Assembly: GCA_003695625.1 (NCBI GenBank)
Contig: RFIB01000100.1
Location: 1 to 38,450, forward strand
Direction: 5' to 3'
Length of the DNA: 38,450 nt
DNA from: Acidobacteriota bacterium
GTDB lineage: Bacteria > Acidobacteriota > Polarisedimenticolia > J045
Part shown: one piece after another, positions 35,099-38,450 of the stretch
Numbering within the stretch: position 1 is the stretch's first letter
Layout: every line of letters starts with the position of its first letter
Position numbers and translations under genes: made by a program
Notes under the pieces: model-generated
What the model was told of the DNA's origin: nothing
The model's database searches: none
What the model saw: the letters and a program-made list of their open reading frames with translations, nothing else

Positions 35099-36955
35099 AT
35101 GTCCCTGGCCGCCGCCGCGCTGACGGTGGCCGTCGCCTACGGCGTGTCGCCCGGCCCCGCCGCCGTCGCGGCGGACGAGGCGTGGGCGGCCCCGCTGCCG
35201 CCCGCCCTGCCGTGGGACGGTGCCAGCCGGTCGCTGGTCCGGCCCCCCGGCGATCCGTGGCTCACCCCCGCCGAGGCGAGCGGATTCGCCGAGTCGGCCG
35301 GTCTGGACGGTGCGCGGGCGTTCCTCGCCCGCCTCGACGCGGCCAGTCCCGACCTGCGCGTGCTGCCGCTCGCCCACAGCGCCGGCGGGCGGCGGCTCGA
35401 CGTCGTCCTCGCGACCCGCGGCCTGGCCGACGGAGGGCTCGAGGCGCTGCCGCCGGGCCGGCCGGTGGTGCTCGTCCAGGCCGGGATCCACGCCGGGGAG
35501 ATCGACGGGCTCGACGCGGGGCTGATGCTGCTGCGGGACCTTGTCCCGGACCACGGCGCCGACGACCTGCTCTCCCGCGTCACGCTGGTCTTCGTGCCGG
35601 CGCTCAACGTCGACGGACTGGCCCGCCCGTCGCGCTGGGGGCGGATCAACCAGCGCGGCCCGCGGCATGCCGGCTGGCGGACCAACGACCGGAACCTGAA
35701 TCTCAACCGCGACTACACGAAGCTCGACACGCCGGAGGTGCGGGCGGTCGTGGGGCTGCTCGACGCGCTCGACCCGCTGCTGTACCTCGACCTCCACGTG
35801 ACCGACGGCGCCGACTACCGCTACGACATCACGTTCGGCTGGAACGGTCCGCACGGCTGGTCGCCCGGGACGGCGCGCTGGCTCGACGCCGTGCTGCGGC
35901 CCGCCGTATCGGCCGACCTCGAGCGGGCGGGACACGTTCCCGGGCCGCTGATCTTCGCCGCGGACCGGCTCGACATCCGGCGCGGCGTCGTCGCGTGGAC
36001 CGCCTCGCCGCGCCTTTCCAACGGCTACGGCGATGCACGGCACGTGCCGACGATCCTGGTCGAGAACCACTCGCTCAAGCCGTTCGGGCAGCGGGTGCTC
36101 GGCACGCGCGTGCTGCTCGAGAGCGTGCTGCGGCTCGTCGCCGACCGGGGCGCCGGCCTGGCCGCGGCCCGTGACGCCGACCGCGCCCTGCGCCGCTCGC
36201 CGCTGCCGCTCGGCTTCGCCCGGCGCGACGAGCCCGCGGGCACGATGCGCTTTCTCGGCGTCGCGCAGCGCATCGAGCTGTCCGCGATCACCGGCGCGCC
36301 CGTGGCACGCTGGACCGGGAAGCCCTGGGACGGCGAGGTCCCGGTCGTCGCGATCGACGTGCCGCGCCCGGTCGCCGAGCGTCCCTCGGCGTACTGGATC
36401 CCGCCGGCGTGGACCGAGGCGATCGAGCGGATCCGCCTGCACGGGATCCGCCACGAGGTCGTGGACGCCGAGCGGCAGCTCGACGCACAGGTCGCCCGGC
36501 TCGAGGACGCCAGGCTCGACGGCGAGGTCTACGAGGGGCGCGTGCGGGTCCGCGCCGGCGTCACGTGGACCGCCCGCCGCGTCGTGCTGCCCGCAGGGAC
36601 CGTGCGCGTCCCCACCGATCAGCCCCTCGGCGACCTGGCGATGCTGCTGCTCGAGCCCGAATCGCCCGACTCGCTGTTCGCGTGGGGGTTCTTCCCCGGC
36701 GTGCTCCAGCGGACCGAGTACGCCGAGGCCTACGTGATGGAGCCGCTCGCCGCGCGGATGCTGGCCGCCGACCCCGCCCTCGCCGACGAGTTCCGGCACA
36801 GGCTGGCCACCGATCCCGAGTTCCGCGGCAGCCCGCGCGCCCGGCTCGAGTTCTTCTATCGCCGCACACCGTACTGGGACGAGCGCTACATGGTCTACCC
36901 GGTGGTGCGCACCATGCCGTCGCGAACACCCGAGGCGGGACCCGGCCTGCGGTGA
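35099..36955 (+). CDS. M14-family zinc carboxypeptidase-like protein, secreted
   Basis: VLVQAGIHAGEIDGLDAGLMLLRDL (HxxE zinc site), FVPALNVDGLARPSR, RTNDRNLNLNRDYTKLDTPE, YLDLHVTDG; an alternative GTG start at 35069 would overlap or abut the putative operator. Confidence 0.88.
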   Translation: MSLAAAALTVAVAYGVSPGPAAVAADEAWAAPLPPALPWDGASRSLVRPPGDPWLTPAEASGFAESAGLDGARAFLARLDAASPDLRVLPLAHSAGGRRLDVVLATRGLADGGLEALPPGRPVVLVQAGIHAGEIDGLDAGLMLLRDLVPDHGADDLLSRVTLVFVPALNVDGLARPSRWGRINQRGPRHAGWRTNDRNLNLNRDYTKLDTPEVRAVVGLLDALDPLLYLDLHVTDGADYRYDITFGWNGPHGWSPGTARWLDAVLRPAVSADLERAGHVPGPLIFAADRLDIRRGVVAWTASPRLSNGYGDARHVPTILVENHSLKPFGQRVLGTRVLLESVLRLVADRGAGLAAARDADRALRRSPLPLGFARRDEPAGTMRFLGVAQRIELSAITGAPVARWTGKPWDGEVPVVAIDVPRPVAERPSAYWIPPAWTEAIERIRLHGIRHEVVDAERQLDAQVARLEDARLDGEVYEGRVRVRAGVTWTARRVVLPAGTVRVPTDQPLGDLAMLLLEPESPDSLFAWGFFPGVLQRTEYAEAYVMEPLAARMLAADPALADEFRHRLATDPEFRGSPRARLEFFYRRTPYWDERYMVYPVVRTMPSRTPEAGPGLR

Positions 36956-37283
36956 TCATCCACGGCCCGTCCCCGGCGCCGCCTGCCGCGCGTCCGCCCC
37001 CCTTCGATTGCCTTCAGCCGGTCCGCCCTCGACAGTCCTTGCAGGGGGGAGGAGTGTCTCACGGACGTTGGCAGAGAGGGATCCTCCTCCTGACGACCGC
37101 ACAATTATCTCAGCCGAAGAGTGTCAACCTCGAGAGCGGGAACGGGCCACGGCCGGCGTGCCCCGGGGGGGCCGCGTCAGGCCAATCGCTTCCCCGACGG
37201 TGAAGGCCCGGAGCGCCCGTAGGCGCAGAGGGGCTTCGTCCGGCGAAGATCCGATTAGACTGAGCCGATCGACAGCAGCCTCC

Positions 37284-37664
37284 TTATTCCTTATCCGAAC
37301 TCCGATTCTGCTCCAAAGCGTCGACGCGTGGCTCCAGCACTCGACCTCCACGCAGGCCTATCACGCGTCCGTTGAAGAAGTTATAGTCGAGATCTCTCGG
37401 CTGAACGGCGCTTCCATCCGATCTTAAGACATACAGGCCCGACGCCCAGACATCACCTGTGCGCTCGTAGAACACCGTGCATCGATTCGCGTTATTCGAC
37501 CTGTCAAGTTCGCACTTGATCCAACAGCCTCCCTTCTCCCCGCCCACCCACGTGGCGTCCTGTGGCACCTTCGATGGGCGCTGAGGAGCTTTCGGCCGCT
37601 GACACGACAGCGCGGTAAGGAGCCCAAGAAGAATTACGATGTGCAACGGGAGTCGATACCGCAT
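37284..37664 (-). CDS. Small lipoprotein, candidate immunity/accessory protein to the upstream RHS toxin
   Basis: MRYRLPLHIVILLGLLTALSCQRPK lipobox; start (GTG 37670 or ATG 37664) overlaps or abuts the RHS stop codon at 37667-37669. Confidence 0.7.
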   Translation of the reverse strand: MRYRLPLHIVILLGLLTALSCQRPKAPQRPSKVPQDATWVGGEKGGCWIKCELDRSNNANRCTVFYERTGDVWASGLYVLRSDGSAVQPRDLDYNFFNGRVIGLRGGRVLEPRVDALEQNRSSDKE

Positions 37665-37666
37665 GA

Positions 37667-38450
37667 TCACTCCTCCTCATCAGGAGGCTCATAGCGATAA
37701 ACGGTGTCCGCGATCTCCTGCAGCTCCTCGATTACGTTGCGGGGAGAGTTGATGAGCGTAACCGGCGTGTCGACGCCGCCAGCTTCTAGGACATCTTCAC
37801 AGAACGTTGCGCAGTTGTTGCCGGTGAGAGAATACGGTTCGCCTTGACCGGCCTCGGTAGTTGCCTGCAGCCCTTCGGCGTACTCAAGCATCGACGCGAA
37901 GTCCGCGTCTTGGAAGTCGGCCCCCTCGACCGCGCCTCGTTGTCCGAATTTTTTCGACAAGGCCTGCATGAGATTGTCCATCGACTCCTGGGTTGGACGC
38001 TTGTCCTCGCCCATGACCACGTCCGGAATTGTATCGGTTTGGACCAAGCCATGCTCTTCTGCGTCGTATCGACCGTACTCAAAGTACCTCGTAAGCCCGG
38101 AGTCAGGGTCAATGAGCACAACCCCCGAGTGCCCGAGTCGTCGACGCCCGACAGGCGTCTTTACCATGTAGTCTGGATACGTCACGATGAGAGCGGCGCG
38201 ACCGTCGGGATCAATGAAGCCAATGGGATTGTTGAACGTGTAGGTGTAGCGATTCCAGGATTGTGGCGATCCTGGTCGAGCGCTGCTGGCGAGAGGATCG
38301 ACACTCAGGAACCGCCCGAGACTGCTCCCGCAATACCTCGCCACCATATAGTCCAGCCCGAGCACCTCATCCCGCTCGTGTCCCGTGAACTTCATCCGCC
38401 CGGCAGCAGGTCCCGCCAGCTCGACCCCGAACGGCGTGAACTTCACCTCC
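37667..38450 (-). CDS. RHS repeat-associated protein, C-terminal part with variable toxin-like domain (partial, continues past right edge)
   Basis: Core RHS end: FTGHERDEVLGLDYMVARYCGSSLGRFLSVDPL...SWNRYTYTFNNPIGFIDPDG, followed by a variable C-terminal domain (RAALIVTYPDYMV...GHSGVVLID...LTGNNCATFCEDVLEAGG). Confidence 0.9.
   Translation of the reverse strand, partial: EVKFTPFGVELAGPAAGRMKFTGHERDEVLGLDYMVARYCGSSLGRFLSVDPLASSARPGSPQSWNRYTYTFNNPIGFIDPDGRAALIVTYPDYMVKTPVGRRRLGHSGVVLIDPDSGLTRYFEYGRYDAEEHGLVQTDTIPDVVMGEDKRPTQESMDNLMQALSKKFGQRGAVEGADFQDADFASMLEYAEGLQATTEAGQGEPYSLTGNNCATFCEDVLEAGGVDTPVTLINSPRNVIEELQEIADTVYRYEPPDEEE

Noticed and set aside
37124-37351. 75-aa ORF on the - strand downstream of the lipoprotein
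   Set aside because: Overlaps the lipoprotein 3' end, no recognisable domain, codon pattern unconvincing.
38444-38450. ORF track start at 38446 as the true start of the RHS protein
   Set aside because: It is an internal GTG in an RHS core whose frame stays open to the window edge; the gene clearly continues beyond.

Overview
High-GC bacterial chromosomal window, read by eye with the supplied ORF track. About 29 protein-coding genes and one tRNA-Pro(TGG) can be supported. Most are ordinary: ribA, msrA, selA, an acyl-CoA synthetase, POT and GtrA transporters, a YchF-like NTPase, a VPS10/BNR protein, a sulfatase-TPR lipoprotein, TetR and M14 peptidase genes. Two regions stand out. (1) About 21.3-29.2 kb looks like a transenvelope electron-transfer locus. 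A + strand operon encodes a His-rich membrane protein, a membrane-anchored Zn-ribbon/2x[4Fe-4S]/FAD oxidoreductase and a 23-CXXCH multiheme cytochrome. It converges, with overlapping 3' ends, on a - strand pair encoding a 22-CXXCH cytochrome (near-identical 219-bp tandem repeats) and an outer-membrane beta-barrel with an N-terminal soluble domain and Pro-rich linker. (2) The right edge (37.28-38.45 kb) is the C-terminal tip of an RHS polymorphic toxin with a putative Cys/His papain-like domain, followed by an overlapping small lipoprotein gene (candidate immunity or accessory protein), in visibly lower-GC DNA. A long imperfect inverted repeat at 12457-12590 is a further candidate mobile or REP-like element. 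All assignments come from motif reading; no searches were run.
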